DNA from: Gemmatimonadota bacterium
Lineage (GTDB): Bacteria; Latescibacterota; UBA2968; GCA-2709665
Reading direction: 5' to 3'
NCBI GenBank assembly: GCA_028874335.1
Contig: JAPPJY010000095.1
Location: 1-64,000 of the forward strand
Length of the DNA: 64,000 nucleotides
A model generated the notes under the pieces. It worked only from the letters and a program-made list of their open reading frames with translations. It made no database searches and was not told the DNA's origin. This document shows, one piece after another, positions 53,101-62,766 of this stretch. How positions within the stretch are numbered: position 1 is the first letter of the stretch; each line of letters starts with the position of its first letter. The position numbers were made by a program, and so were the translations under genes.

Positions 53101-54054
53101 TCAGAACGCGCCGCTCAGCGTGAACCGCAGCGGGGCATCCAGATACGTGCCGAAGTCGCTGTACGCGACGTCGGCCTGCACGATCCGTCCGTTCGGCATC
53201 GAGAATTTCAATCCCGCTCCGAGCGTCCACGATTCTTCGTCGAAGTTCGCCTTATAGCCCGCCCGGAGGGCGAAGTTGTTCTGAAGCCAGAGTTCGCCGC
53301 CGAACCGGTACTGCGGGTCGGCGAAATCCGTGGCGTAGGAGTTTTCGAAGGTTACCGTGATATATGTGGGGTCGCCGGTGGCGCCGACAATCTCCATTGC
53401 CGCGGCCGTGCTGAAGGCAACCGGCATCTTTCTGACGTCCTCGATCACCTTGACGTCCTTGCCCATGTTCTCGAACGTCATGCCGAGACGCAGGCTCCTG
53501 AAACCGGTGTAGAAAAACGTGGATACGCCCACGTCCCACGCGTTCAGGCGGTCGGTATCGAGGGTCTGTTGGGTCCAGCGGAACATCGAGCCGACGGAGA
53601 GTTTGTCCGTCAGTTTCCTGGCGTAGACCACCCCCAGTGAGAGATCGCCCATATCGGGGTACCGTCCGGTCCCGGTGGGCTGGAAAATGGTCGTCTCTTC
53701 GAACTCGTGGGGGCTGAAGGTAACGACGTTAACACCCAGAACGCCGTACGCCGTGTTGTAGGCCATCCCACCCGTAAGGATGTGGTCGTTCATCAGCCAC
53801 CGGGTGTACCCGAGCGTAAACGCGGCGCGTTCGATATGGGTGAGTCCCGCGGGATTCGAAAATATGGCATCGATATTGTCCGATACGGCCACGAACGCAC
53901 CGCCCATACCGGCCATTCGTGCTCCATGATCGATCTTCAGAACAGGGAGGACCATCCGCGCCAACCGCCGCTGGTCCTGGGCGTCCGCCCCCCGGGGGTA
54001 GAGCAGGGCGCAGATCACCGCCGCTGTCAGTCCGATCCACAACGTCCGTTTCAT
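53101..54054 (-). CDS. PorV/PorQ-like outer-membrane barrel
   Basis: 317 residues with a signal peptide (WIGLTAAVICALLYPRGADA) and the family's DHGARMAGMGGAFVAVSDNIDAIFSNPAGL opening, followed by barrel strands and an aromatic end. PorV-type proteins shuttle or anchor cargo of type IX secretion in FCB bacteria. Last gene in the outer-membrane cluster, with its own terminator. Confidence 0.85.
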   Translation of the reverse strand: MKRTLWIGLTAAVICALLYPRGADAQDQRRLARMVLPVLKIDHGARMAGMGGAFVAVSDNIDAIFSNPAGLTHIERAAFTLGYTRWLMNDHILTGGMAYNTAYGVLGVNVVTFSPHEFEETTIFQPTGTGRYPDMGDLSLGVVYARKLTDKLSVGSMFRWTQQTLDTDRLNAWDVGVSTFFYTGFRSLRLGMTFENMGKDVKVIEDVRKMPVAFSTAAAMEIVGATGDPTYITVTFENSYATDFADPQYRFGGELWLQNNFALRAGYKANFDEESWTLGAGLKFSMPNGRIVQADVAYSDFGTYLDAPLRFTLSGAF

Positions 54055-54087
54055 CGCGTCATCTCCTTAAGTTTCAGTATGGACCTG

Positions 54088-54280
54088 AGAAGCTGTCTTA
54101 AAATTCCCACGCGGTCTTCGCTCGGCTGCAAAAGCGCCGGTCTGCGTTGGTCAAATCCACCCAAGAGTGGCGAGGGGCGCGCAGCCACGATACATTGGAT
54201 ATGGGCGGGTTTTCCGGCCTTGACCGCCGCTTTTTCGCTCGCGCTCGGGAACTCACCGGTAATTTTAAAACAACTTCCTA
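54088..54280 (+). repeat. Interspersed repeat family A, copy 3
   Basis: 193 bp with ends AGAAGCTGTCTTAAAATTCC and GTAATTTTAAAACAACTTCC, containing the longer central segment (CCCAAGAGTGGCGAGGGGCG) also found in copy 1. Lies between the FlgD-like-tail gene stop and the PorV-like gene start. Confidence 0.9.
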
Positions 54281-54305
54281 GCCGAGCAGAAATAGAGATC
54301 TGCCC

Positions 54306-56573
54306 CTACTTGATGATCATCAACGTTCCGCGCTGTGTCTGGCCCGCACTCCCCGGCATCTGGGATTCGACAATCCAGTAGTAGACGCCGGCGGGCACGT
54401 CACCGCCGCGCGAGTGGGGGATCTGGTTCCATCCGGCTTCGCCCCGGGCGGGGTCTTCGTGTTCAATCAAGGCGGCAAGCTCGCCCGCCACGGTGTAGAT
54501 CCGGATCGTACACTTTTGCGGGATATTCGTAAACCGTATCAACCCCGCTGACGGATAGTTGTGGGCCCCGTCCACCTTGTGCGGATTGGGGACGACGATC
54601 ACGTCCCGCGCCAGCTGGTCCGCCGAAGCGTTGGCCGGAACGAAGGGAACGCTGGTCATAATGCCGCCCGCCCACTGCTCGGGCGCGCTGTTGCCGCCCT
54701 CCATGGACGGAATCGCCATCCCGGTACCGTTCCAGTCGTCGTGGCCCGAGTCGTAGGCGGCCACGCGGTAGGTGTACTCGAAACCCGCAACGGACCTCCG
54801 GTCTTCAACCTGGTACGTGCCTCCGCTATAGTACTCCGGGTCCTTCAGCGGAATATCGGCCATCAGCTTCCAGTCGTCGATCTTGTAGTCTGATCGGTAG
54901 ACCCGGTAGCCCACGATGTCCTGCGCCTCGGCGCCGGTGTAGTCCGGGTCGGTCGCGTCGTCGCCTGCGTCGGTCCACTTGACAAGGTTGAAACCGTCGA
55001 CCGACGCGGTGGTTTCCGCCTTGACGTCAGGCGGGGGATCGGGCAGATCGTAGTTCCACCTGAAGGCGTCGGCCGCAGCCTTGTGGTGTTTGAGCAAATT
55101 GTTCATGGGCTTGTCCGAGAGCATATCTTCCTGCCTGCTCTGCTTGGCCCAACCCCAGATGTTCTCCTCCACCGGCGCGGCTGCCACCAGGGCAAAGACG
55201 ATTCTCACCTTGTCTCCGGGGGCCATGTCGTACGGCCCGTAGGCGAAGGAAGCGACGAGCCCGTCTATCGTGGTGGGATTGTCCTTGATGAATGGCGCGG
55301 GGCTCGTCAGTTCGTTGTAGATCTGCTCGGAGCTCATGTTCTCCGAACCGGGTTCCGAAAAATCCGTTCGGTCCCTGTAGTCCCACCATTTGACCGTGTG
55401 GGGCTGGTCGGCCACCCGTGGCGAGATAAAGCTTGCATCTCCTCCGGTGTCGAAGGTAAAGGTCGAGGCATCGTTGACCGACCCGGGCGTGTAGGCCAGC
55501 GGGGCGGCGCCGATGTACTGGAAGGCCCCCATCTCGCCTTCGATTTTCGTCTGCTGGAGACAGCATTGGTGCCAACTCTGGTTCGCGCGTTCCTCACTAT
55601 ACGGTTTGCCGATGTCGTTTCCCGGAAGGTCGGGATTCTCACCGTCAAAGGCGTACCACATCTTGAGACCCAACGCATCTCCCGGCCCGTCGAAATTGGC
55701 CGCTTCCGTATACTTGTACCAATCGTCCAGCGCGACCGGAATGGTGCGCCGGAAGAACGAATCCCCCGCATAGTGGGCCTGACCGCACTGGGAGGCGTAA
55801 AAGCGGGTGGAGAAAATCAGGAACGTATCGTTCAGCTGCAGCCCGCCGCCGAGGTCGGCCACCCCGTCGCCGTCGGAATCTCCGGTGTTCTCGAACGTAT
55901 ATTCCATTATCTGGAAGTCGTCGAAGTCCGGATAGCTCCATGCGTAAGCCTTCTTGGTTACGGTGATGCCCTTCTTCGTGGTCCATTTGCTGACGATAAT
56001 GCTCTCCGGAAAATTGTCCTTGTCGGCCTCCATATATTCGCTGTACCGGTAGTTGTGGATCTCCACCGGCGAAGCGGGACCCGGCGCGGGCTGGCCCGGC
56101 CACCAGTTGGCCATATCGGGACCCAGGGGCGATACCTTCCGGTAGCCGATATTGCTCTCCGGCCCCTGCGAAGGATCGTAGGCCATGGGGACCACGTCCT
56201 CCGATTCAAGCGTGGCCTTCGATTCGGAAACGTGGTAATCGCCACCGACCCGTGTCGCGATGAACTGGTTCCAGCCGGGCATGGTGCCGCACAGTTCGTT
56301 GTAGTAGACCACCCACTCGGACCGGACGCCCCAGGTCCGGGTGCCCCAGTAGTCGATGAATTCCTGCGGGTACTGCACCCAGAACCTTCCCGGATAAGAC
56401 ATGCCAACGGGCCGGTACCAGCTCATGGGCGTGGCGGCGCGCACACCCTGGGTGCCCGAGTTCCAGTAGATGTCCCATGCCTTCGCACGGGACTGCACCC
56501 GGAGTTCCGCGTGTACCGCGGTGCTGAACACCAGAGCCAGGAGCGCAATCCCGCTTACGATATTCCTTTTCAT
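54306..56573 (-). CDS. Secreted protein with FlgD-like C-terminus
   Basis: 755 residues with signal peptide (IVSGIALLALVFSTAVHA). The end has VIVVPNPHKVDG, IRIYTVAGELAALIEH, VPAGVYYWIVESQ and a final TLMIIK, the pattern of FlgD-like domains used for type IX sorting; a fibronectin-like region (VVGYRVYRSDY, YTYRVAAYDS) precedes it. Start at ATG 56573 with GAGGAGG. Cotranscribed between the TonB receptor and PorV-like genes. Confidence 0.85.
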   Translation of the reverse strand: MKRNIVSGIALLALVFSTAVHAELRVQSRAKAWDIYWNSGTQGVRAATPMSWYRPVGMSYPGRFWVQYPQEFIDYWGTRTWGVRSEWVVYYNELCGTMPGWNQFIATRVGGDYHVSESKATLESEDVVPMAYDPSQGPESNIGYRKVSPLGPDMANWWPGQPAPGPASPVEIHNYRYSEYMEADKDNFPESIIVSKWTTKKGITVTKKAYAWSYPDFDDFQIMEYTFENTGDSDGDGVADLGGGLQLNDTFLIFSTRFYASQCGQAHYAGDSFFRRTIPVALDDWYKYTEAANFDGPGDALGLKMWYAFDGENPDLPGNDIGKPYSEERANQSWHQCCLQQTKIEGEMGAFQYIGAAPLAYTPGSVNDASTFTFDTGGDASFISPRVADQPHTVKWWDYRDRTDFSEPGSENMSSEQIYNELTSPAPFIKDNPTTIDGLVASFAYGPYDMAPGDKVRIVFALVAAAPVEENIWGWAKQSRQEDMLSDKPMNNLLKHHKAAADAFRWNYDLPDPPPDVKAETTASVDGFNLVKWTDAGDDATDPDYTGAEAQDIVGYRVYRSDYKIDDWKLMADIPLKDPEYYSGGTYQVEDRRSVAGFEYTYRVAAYDSGHDDWNGTGMAIPSMEGGNSAPEQWAGGIMTSVPFVPANASADQLARDVIVVPNPHKVDGAHNYPSAGLIRFTNIPQKCTIRIYTVAGELAALIEHEDPARGEAGWNQIPHSRGGDVPAGVYYWIVESQMPGSAGQTQRGTLMIIK

Positions 56574-56639
56574 TTCCTTGACCTCCTCAAAGATGACCAA
56601 TGAGTTCCGTCCATCCGTCTCCGGAAGGGCTCACTCACT

Positions 56640-59600
56640 TCAGAAGCTCAACCTGATTCCCATGTGGGTAATCCGGGGATTGCCTATGTAGCGCGAACGG
56701 TCGGAAACGTCCCCGTAATTGAGGTACGTCGCGTCGTTGGGCCTGGGCTGCTGGAGCCCCCACCACATGTAGTCCGTACCGGTGACGCCGCTGGCGTCCT
56801 GCTGGTTGAACAGGTTGAACACTTCCACGAACACGTCGGCGTTCACGTTCCCGAAGCGGAAGTGCTTCTGCAGGTTCAGGTCGGCCTCCGTATGCAAGGG
56901 CCGTCTCGCCGGCGTGTTGGCTCCGGTCAGCTTGATGTAATTGAACTTGCTGCCCGTGTAGATCCGGTAGATCAGGTTGGCATTGATGCCGCCGAACAGC
57001 GTGGCGCCCGCGTACTGCTTGCCCGGACCGTAGTCGAGCGGGGAGGAGAAGAACATCTGAAGGCTGCCCTGGCTGCGGCGACCGCGCGTGAAGATATTGC
57101 CGGTGCTGAACCAGAACTTCTGAAACCAGATGCCCTGAAGCCATTCTCTCGCTTCGTCCGTCAGGCCCTCGACTTCCCACGCCGGCTGGAGAGGCGCCGA
57201 GCCACGGGCGTTGAAGGCATTCACATTCTCCCGGACCTTTTGCAGGTTCTCTTCCGCCTTGTCTCCAAGCGTCTTGATCTCCTCCGCCGTAAGCGGAACG
57301 GGTTCCCTGCGGCCGCCCGCGACGCGCCATTCCTTGTGATACCTTCCGCTGGCGATGAAACTACGGTCGGGATAGATCAGGACGCTGGCAACCGTCTCGG
57401 CGTCGCCCAGCCAGTGGATGGCTTCCAGCCACTCCAGGTTCAATGCGGCGCGGAACGCGAAAAAGTTGCTGAAGCCTTTCCGCATGCTGAACTCGAAGCC
57501 CTTGACGTCTTCCGTGCGTTCGGAACCGTACGTGCCCCCGATGGCGCCCGTCCTGCCCGTGACAGGATCGACGGCGTCGTGCCAGATGCCGGTACTCTGC
57601 AGATGTCCGCTCTTGTAGAACGCCGCCAGAGAGAAGACGTAGTCGCTTACGAAGTTCCAGTCCGTACCCACCTCGAAACTGGTCGTGGGGTGACCGTGGT
57701 CCCAGACCGGGCTGATGACGTTGGCGCCGTAGCTTTCGTCTTTCGCGTTGAAATGACTCCACGGGACGCCGGGAATCCCGTCCGGGCCGGAAGCCGTCTC
57801 CCAATGGCTGCCGAACTGCTGCCGGAAGGAGGGGATCATCATGTATCGGCCGTAATAGAAGTGCATGCTGGACCTGGCCGTGATGGGGTGTGAGATACCC
57901 AGCCTGGGGCTCCATCCCTGTATGGTCCGCATGGGCCCGGTGGGCGCCTGGATGAACGTATCCATCGCGTTGTACCACCCCGACGTGAACGACGGCAGCA
58001 ACTGCACGTCCTGACCCCACAGGCGGTCGTAGCGCAGGCCGACGTTGACGATCAGCCCCTCGAACTCCATTTTGTCCTGGACGTACGCGCCGAACTGGCT
58101 GGGCGTCACGGCTTCGCCGGGTTCGGGCTGCCCGATGTAGCGGATATCCCGCTTCGCGTCGCCGGGCGTCATGCCGGTCCACGTCCACCAGTTCTCGAAC
58201 GTCATGAACTCGAAGCCGGTCTTGGCGAAGTGTCCGCGGGTCATCTGGCTTGACACGTCGGCCTTCAGACTGAATCGGTTCTGCTCGCCGACCTTGAATG
58301 CCCAGACGTCCTCCCGGCCGATGTAGAAATAACCTTCGCTGTCGGTCCTGACACCCGTGGTCTTATTCCCCACGCCGCTGGTGTCCGTCCGGCTTCCATA
58401 GCGCGATACGCTCACTTCGTAGAACGTTCTGGGGCTGATGGTGTGGGTGATCACGCCGTAGATCATGTTGTCGGTCTGCTTTTCCTCCCCCGCGATCGAT
58501 CCATCGGGGATGAAGAGGTCGCGTCCCGTTCCCCGGATGACGTTCGGGAAGCTGTATCTGGACAGCCTTCCGTTGTTGAAATTCTCCGCGAAGTCGTACA
58601 TCCAGCCGATTCGCAGCTTCATGTTCGACCCCGCCGGTACCGTCAGCTTTGCCGTGGTCCTCAGGTTTGCCGGCCGGGTTCGCCACGGCCCGGGAAGCAC
58701 GGCGGCGTCACGCAGGTGCCGGGCGCTGGCGAAGAAAGACGAGTTCCCGAACAGGGGACCGCTAAGAAACCCATCCAGGTAGTGGCCCCGCCAGTCCGTG
58801 TAGTTCGTTCGCGGGTGGACGAGATTCCCCGTCTCGGGGTCCACCTCGGACGTCCACGCCGGATCGTTCCACTTCGCGTTTCCACGCAGTTCCGGCGCCT
58901 CGTAGACATTCTCGCCCCAGTGCTTCTTGCCGGCAGGGGTGAGACGATATTCCGCCTCGCCGTGATATTGCGCGCCGCCGTCGCGCGTGACGATCTGGAT
59001 GACGCCTGCCTGCGCGTTTCCGTACTCGGCGTTCATACCGCCCGTGATGACCGAGACCTCCTGCACCGCCTTGAGGTTGACGCCGTACCACTGTCTCTCG
59101 CCGCCGTCGCCCCATCCGCCGCCGATGCCTCGCCCGTCTCTGCCGGAAACAGGAACGCCGTCGACGTAGACGACGTTGTGGCTGGCCACCCAGCCCCGGA
59201 TCGCGCCGCTGCCGTCAACGGCATAGCCCGGCTCCAGTTCCAGGACCTCGGTGACGTTTCTCAGAATGGGCGTTCGTTCGATCTCCTCGGCGGTCACGAC
59301 GTAACGGCTGTCCGTCTTGTCGGGATCGACAGGCGGTCTCTCGGCGACCACCACCATCTCTTCCAGTTCCAATTCGGTTTCACGAAGCTGAAAGTCAATC
59401 GTCGTGGTGAAGTCCACCCGTACGCCTACCTGCTCTTTGACTACCGAGTGATACCCCACCATCGAGGCCGTCAATTTGTACTGGCCGGGCGTTACGGAGA
59501 CGATCACGTAGAATCCGTCCGCATCGGTCGTTCCGCCCAGCCGGGCTTCCTCAATCGCCACACTCGCGCCCGGCAGGGGTTCCCCCTGCTCGTCCGTCAC

Positions 59601-59705
59601 GCGGCCGACGATCTTGCCGGTTGTCGCGGCCATTACCGCATTGGCGGCAAAGAACACGGTACACAAAACGACCACAGCGCCCGTCAAAAACCTGAGCCTG
59701 CTCAT
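56640..59705 (-). CDS. TonB-dependent receptor with carboxypeptidase-like N-domain
   Basis: 1021 residues: signal peptide (GAVVVLCTVFFAANAVMA), a carboxypeptidase-regulatory-like domain (GRVTDEQGEPLPGASV), a plug (VVYVDGVPVSGRDGRG, VSVITGGMNAEYGNAQAGVIQIVT) and a 22-strand barrel ending MGIRLSF. It imports large ligands, likely glycans or siderophores, using proton motive force. ATG at 59705 has AAGGAGG upstream. Cotranscribed with 59795..60511. Confidence 0.9.
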   Translation of the reverse strand: MSRLRFLTGAVVVLCTVFFAANAVMAATTGKIVGRVTDEQGEPLPGASVAIEEARLGGTTDADGFYVIVSVTPGQYKLTASMVGYHSVVKEQVGVRVDFTTTIDFQLRETELELEEMVVVAERPPVDPDKTDSRYVVTAEEIERTPILRNVTEVLELEPGYAVDGSGAIRGWVASHNVVYVDGVPVSGRDGRGIGGGWGDGGERQWYGVNLKAVQEVSVITGGMNAEYGNAQAGVIQIVTRDGGAQYHGEAEYRLTPAGKKHWGENVYEAPELRGNAKWNDPAWTSEVDPETGNLVHPRTNYTDWRGHYLDGFLSGPLFGNSSFFASARHLRDAAVLPGPWRTRPANLRTTAKLTVPAGSNMKLRIGWMYDFAENFNNGRLSRYSFPNVIRGTGRDLFIPDGSIAGEEKQTDNMIYGVITHTISPRTFYEVSVSRYGSRTDTSGVGNKTTGVRTDSEGYFYIGREDVWAFKVGEQNRFSLKADVSSQMTRGHFAKTGFEFMTFENWWTWTGMTPGDAKRDIRYIGQPEPGEAVTPSQFGAYVQDKMEFEGLIVNVGLRYDRLWGQDVQLLPSFTSGWYNAMDTFIQAPTGPMRTIQGWSPRLGISHPITARSSMHFYYGRYMMIPSFRQQFGSHWETASGPDGIPGVPWSHFNAKDESYGANVISPVWDHGHPTTSFEVGTDWNFVSDYVFSLAAFYKSGHLQSTGIWHDAVDPVTGRTGAIGGTYGSERTEDVKGFEFSMRKGFSNFFAFRAALNLEWLEAIHWLGDAETVASVLIYPDRSFIASGRYHKEWRVAGGRREPVPLTAEEIKTLGDKAEENLQKVRENVNAFNARGSAPLQPAWEVEGLTDEAREWLQGIWFQKFWFSTGNIFTRGRRSQGSLQMFFSSPLDYGPGKQYAGATLFGGINANLIYRIYTGSKFNYIKLTGANTPARRPLHTEADLNLQKHFRFGNVNADVFVEVFNLFNQQDASGVTGTDYMWWGLQQPRPNDATYLNYGDVSDRSRYIGNPRITHMGIRLSF

Positions 59706-59794
59706 GGTTCCTCCTTTTCGCGGCGTCTGTTTCACTTGCAAGACATTCCAACTGAGATCCAACGGGCTACCTCTTTAATGTCACCCCTGCGTTG

Positions 59795-60511
59795 TTATTT
59801 CTTGAAGTAGAACCGGATGCCCCCGCGCGCATTCAGGAACTGCATCGGAAACGTCTGGCCTTCGAGACCCCACGCCTCCATCGGTCTTAACTCGCCCAGC
59901 AGGAGATTGTACCGCGCGCGCACATCCAGCGAAATGTTATCGAACACGAACGCCTCCACACCCAGGCCCACGTTGGCGCCCAGCGCCGTGCGCGAATCGC
60001 TGAACGGCTCAATCACCAGTTCCTTGTCTAAAGGCGCCTCGCGCTGCCCCGGAAAGATCAGGCCGCTTACGTCCGTCTTGTAGTCGTAGAAGCCCGCGCC
60101 CACGGTCACGTAGGTGGAATACTTCTCCTTGGCAAGGATGCCTCCGCCTCCTCGTCTGACCACTGCGTTCACCAGAAAGCTGCTGATACGCATCTCGCTC
60201 GCAGCATCAGGTGACTTATAGTCTCTGCCGTCTATGGGCCAGGTAAACGGGGTGTCTTCCAGTGCTCCGTTCTCGAATATGGACCGGTGAAACTCCATCT
60301 CCACGCTGGTCCTCGGACTCATCACGTAGGTGAACACCACGCCTGCCTGCCCCCGGCCGGTTTCATACCAATCCTTCAGCTTGAAGATCGACCGGTTGTA
60401 GTCCAGGAACGTCCCGAGCCCCCAACTTCCGGCCACACCGCCCGCGTAGACCGTTCCCGCCGAAAGCAGCAGCAGCGCCGCCGCCATACATACCAACACA
60501 CCGTTACGCAT
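59795..60511 (-). CDS. Outer-membrane beta-barrel protein
   Basis: 238 residues with signal peptide (VCMAAALLLLSAGTVYA) and about eight to ten predicted strands (SWGLGTFLDYNRSIF, VVFTYVMSPRTSVEMEF, YVTVGAGFYDY), ending FLNARGGIRFYFKK. Resembles OmpA/W-like small barrels. I chose the ATG at 60511, which follows GGAGGAGG; the longer track start is shadow. First gene of the outer-membrane operon. Confidence 0.78.
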   Translation of the reverse strand: MRNGVLVCMAAALLLLSAGTVYAGGVAGSWGLGTFLDYNRSIFKLKDWYETGRGQAGVVFTYVMSPRTSVEMEFHRSIFENGALEDTPFTWPIDGRDYKSPDAASEMRISSFLVNAVVRRGGGGILAKEKYSTYVTVGAGFYDYKTDVSGLIFPGQREAPLDKELVIEPFSDSRTALGANVGLGVEAFVFDNISLDVRARYNLLLGELRPMEAWGLEGQTFPMQFLNARGGIRFYFKK

Positions 60512-60710
60512 ATTCAACCTCCTCCAAAATTCAGATGTCACGAGCGACATCCGGAGACTCCGGTGCCATTCTGCAAAACGCACCATCAATCCTGTCGGAT
60601 CATCACCTCCTTGCAGTGTTGTTGTCCGGCGCCTATGCGTAGTTGTTCGATGAAAGGGTAAATCGGGAAACATCGATCAGATCCGTATTCATTCTTATCC
60701 AGACTGCCTT
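60512..60710. other. Leader region of the outer-membrane operon
   Basis: About 200 bp upstream of the outer-membrane operon's first start. It should contain the operon promoter. I could not settle on a clear -35/-10 pair and saw no protein-coding signal. Confidence 0.4.
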
Positions 60711-60875
60711 AGAAGCTGTCCTAAAACCCCCAGCGGTCTTCGCCCGGCTGCAAAAGCGTCGGTCTGCGTTGGTCAAAACCACCCGTATACCCAAATATGG
60801 GCGCCTTTGACCGCCTTGACCGACACATTTTCGCGCGCGCTCGGGACTCGCCAGGAATTTTAAAACAACTTCCTA
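60711..60875 (+). repeat. Interspersed repeat family A, copy 4
   Basis: 165 bp, ends AGAAGCTGTCCTAAAA and GAATTTTAAAACAACTTCCT, with the short central segment shared with copy 2. Lies between the GntR regulator's stop and the outer-membrane operon. Confidence 0.9.
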
Positions 60876-60932
60876 CAGGCAATAATACAGTCAGGGAAGG
60901 CGGATGCGTTTTTCCCTGGTCACGTATCTCAC

Positions 60933-61739
60933 TCAACGCGTAACGTATCCGTGGGAACGCGACGGCGTCCCGTTACAGAAATGGCTGGTTCCGTCGTTAT
61001 TATCCACAAGACCGCGCGTCAGTGCGCGGACGCTGGCCATTTGTTTGTACATGATTGTGGTTGCCTTTGCGCCGTCCCGTTCGCATAAAGCGTCGACCAG
61101 GTTCCGATGCTCGGAGATCGCGATCCTCCCGAAATCTCGATTCCGGAGGCGCTCGCCGAATATGGGGATATCTATGTCGTAAGCCTTGAGCCGCAACGCC
61201 TCGGTAACGACATCCGCAAATCGCTGCAGCGTCGAGTTGTGCGTTGCCCGCAACAAAGCGCGATGAAAGCGTATTTCGTACGCCATCATGCCCTGGTCGA
61301 AGTCTCGCTCTTTGAAGTCGGCAATCGCTTTCAATTCCACCAGATCTTCATCCGTTGCGTTTTCAGCCGCAAAAGCAACGGCCGCCGTCTCGATTGAAAC
61401 TCGCAACGCATAAATGTCGGCGCGGTTTGGAACAGATGGGAAAAAAGTCAGATGGCCGTTTGCTGGACTCTCGCCAACGGTAGATCTGACAAATGTGCCG
61501 CGCCCCTGCTGCCTGACAACGATGCCTTCAGCCACAAGTGCCGAAAGCGCCTCGCGGATCACCCGGCAGCTGACGCCTAGATTTGCGGCCAGTGTACGTT
61601 CGGGCGGCAGCTTATCGCCCTTCTTCAGCTTTTCAACAAATATGAATCGTTTGAGAATGGTGACGACCTGGTCTGCCAGCCGTTCTCTGGAGACCGGTTT
61701 CAGTTGGTGCGTGTTCACGTCCTGGCGAACTTCTATCAT
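60933..61739 (-). CDS. GntR/FadR-family transcriptional regulator
   Basis: 268 residues: N-terminal winged helix (LKKGDKLPPERTLAANLGVSCRVIREALSALVAEGIV, RGTFV) and a C-terminal FCD sensor domain (EIRFHRALLRATHN; SEHRNLVDAL). Ligand pocket residues (Asp and His) suggest a metal-bound organic acid effector. Likely regulates nearby sugar-acid genes. A good promoter lies directly upstream. Confidence 0.92.
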   Translation of the reverse strand: MIEVRQDVNTHQLKPVSRERLADQVVTILKRFIFVEKLKKGDKLPPERTLAANLGVSCRVIREALSALVAEGIVVRQQGRGTFVRSTVGESPANGHLTFFPSVPNRADIYALRVSIETAAVAFAAENATDEDLVELKAIADFKERDFDQGMMAYEIRFHRALLRATHNSTLQRFADVVTEALRLKAYDIDIPIFGERLRNRDFGRIAISEHRNLVDALCERDGAKATTIMYKQMASVRALTRGLVDNNDGTSHFCNGTPSRSHGYVTR

Positions 61740-61748
61740 AATGATAGC

Positions 61749-61799
61749 AATTTATGAACGATATTAGTTTTGTCAAGTGGTTTTCAACCTAGTTGAAAA
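61749..61799 (-). promoter_or_regulatory. Promoter and inverted repeat upstream of the FadR-type gene
   Basis: On the minus strand TTGACA is followed after 16 bases by TAAATT. An inverted repeat TTTTCAAC-CTA-GTTGAAAA (61781..61799) lies upstream of the -35 and could be a regulator site. The -10 is only moderately good. Confidence 0.6.
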
Positions 61800-61958
61800 A
61801 AAATCCCGGAACGCGCCGACCCCGGACCCATTGATTCGGATGGCGACGGAGGCGCTGACAGCCTGGCTGCCTGCGGAAACCAGCAGGCAGGAATGTCTGC
61901 CCCACCTTCACACACAGCCTCCAAGCGTGAGATGAAGTCCGGATGCCGGTACAGGTGG

Positions 61959-62756
61959 TCATCCGTCGATGTATCCCTGCAGCAGGCGCGCCGTTTCCGA
62001 CGCGACGCGAGAGGGGTCGTCGTCCTTCGAATACGGCTCGAGGACGTTGACGTAACCTGCATATCCGATGGTTTTCAGATTCGATATGAATTGCGGGATG
62101 TCGAGATGGTCCTCGTCGCACAGGTACGCCCTGCGGAATGTCGGCGTGGACCTTCGATAGTACCTGCGGATGGTCTGATCGCCCTGGTGCAGTACGCCGC
62201 CCTGTACGTTGACGATGCTCAGCAGGTCCCGCACCTGTTCCAGGGTTGCCAGGCCGTAGTCCTGCTCGGCCATGTGGATGTTCAACGGATCAACATTCAG
62301 CCCGAGATTCGGTCGGTCGACCTTGCCGATGAAATCACGGGCGCGGAGGATATCCTCGAACATGCTGTTGAAATGACAGGCGATGACAAGCGTGATTTCC
62401 TGCCGTGCGGCCAGGTCGCACCATTCACGGATCAATTCGATATCCGTGGGATACCCGATCATCAACTGGTCCAGTCCGACACGCGGCAGAAGCGCCAGTT
62501 TCTTCCGGGTCAGGTCCGCGTCGAACGAAGCCGAATCCAGCCGTCCCCAGAGCATGCTGCAGCCCAGCCCACGCCCGGCATAGAGGGCTTCAACCTCATC
62601 GAAGCGTTCGTCCCTGATGAGGTGATCGATCTGACCGTCCCTCAGGTGTACGCCCTCATAGCCCGCGTTCACCGTAAGCGCCAGGAATTCTTCCACCGTC
62701 ATCGCATAGGACTGCTTCGTCATTTCAATCAGCCGACCGGACAGCGATAGCTTCAT
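61959..62756 (-). CDS. Sugar phosphate isomerase/epimerase-like TIM-barrel protein
   Basis: 265 residues of the xylose-isomerase-like TIM-barrel family (AP-endonuclease 2-like fold): AGYEGVHLRDG, LGLNVDPLNIH, GVLHQGDQ and YVNVLEPYS place probable metal-binding acids and histidines. Acts on a sugar or sugar phosphate. ATG with AAGGAG upstream. Lies with a Gfo/Idh/MocA gene and a FadR-type regulator, as in sugar-acid or inositol-type pathways. Confidence 0.85.
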   Translation of the reverse strand: MKLSLSGRLIEMTKQSYAMTVEEFLALTVNAGYEGVHLRDGQIDHLIRDERFDEVEALYAGRGLGCSMLWGRLDSASFDADLTRKKLALLPRVGLDQLMIGYPTDIELIREWCDLAARQEITLVIACHFNSMFEDILRARDFIGKVDRPNLGLNVDPLNIHMAEQDYGLATLEQVRDLLSIVNVQGGVLHQGDQTIRRYYRRSTPTFRRAYLCDEDHLDIPQFISNLKTIGYAGYVNVLEPYSKDDDPSRVASETARLLQGYIDG

Positions 62757-62766
62757 CGGGTTCTCC

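Noticed and set aside
61800-61958. Possible small gene between the regulator and the isomerase
   Set aside because: The ORFs here are shadows of the isomerase's end and lack start signals; nothing else is seen in the stretch.
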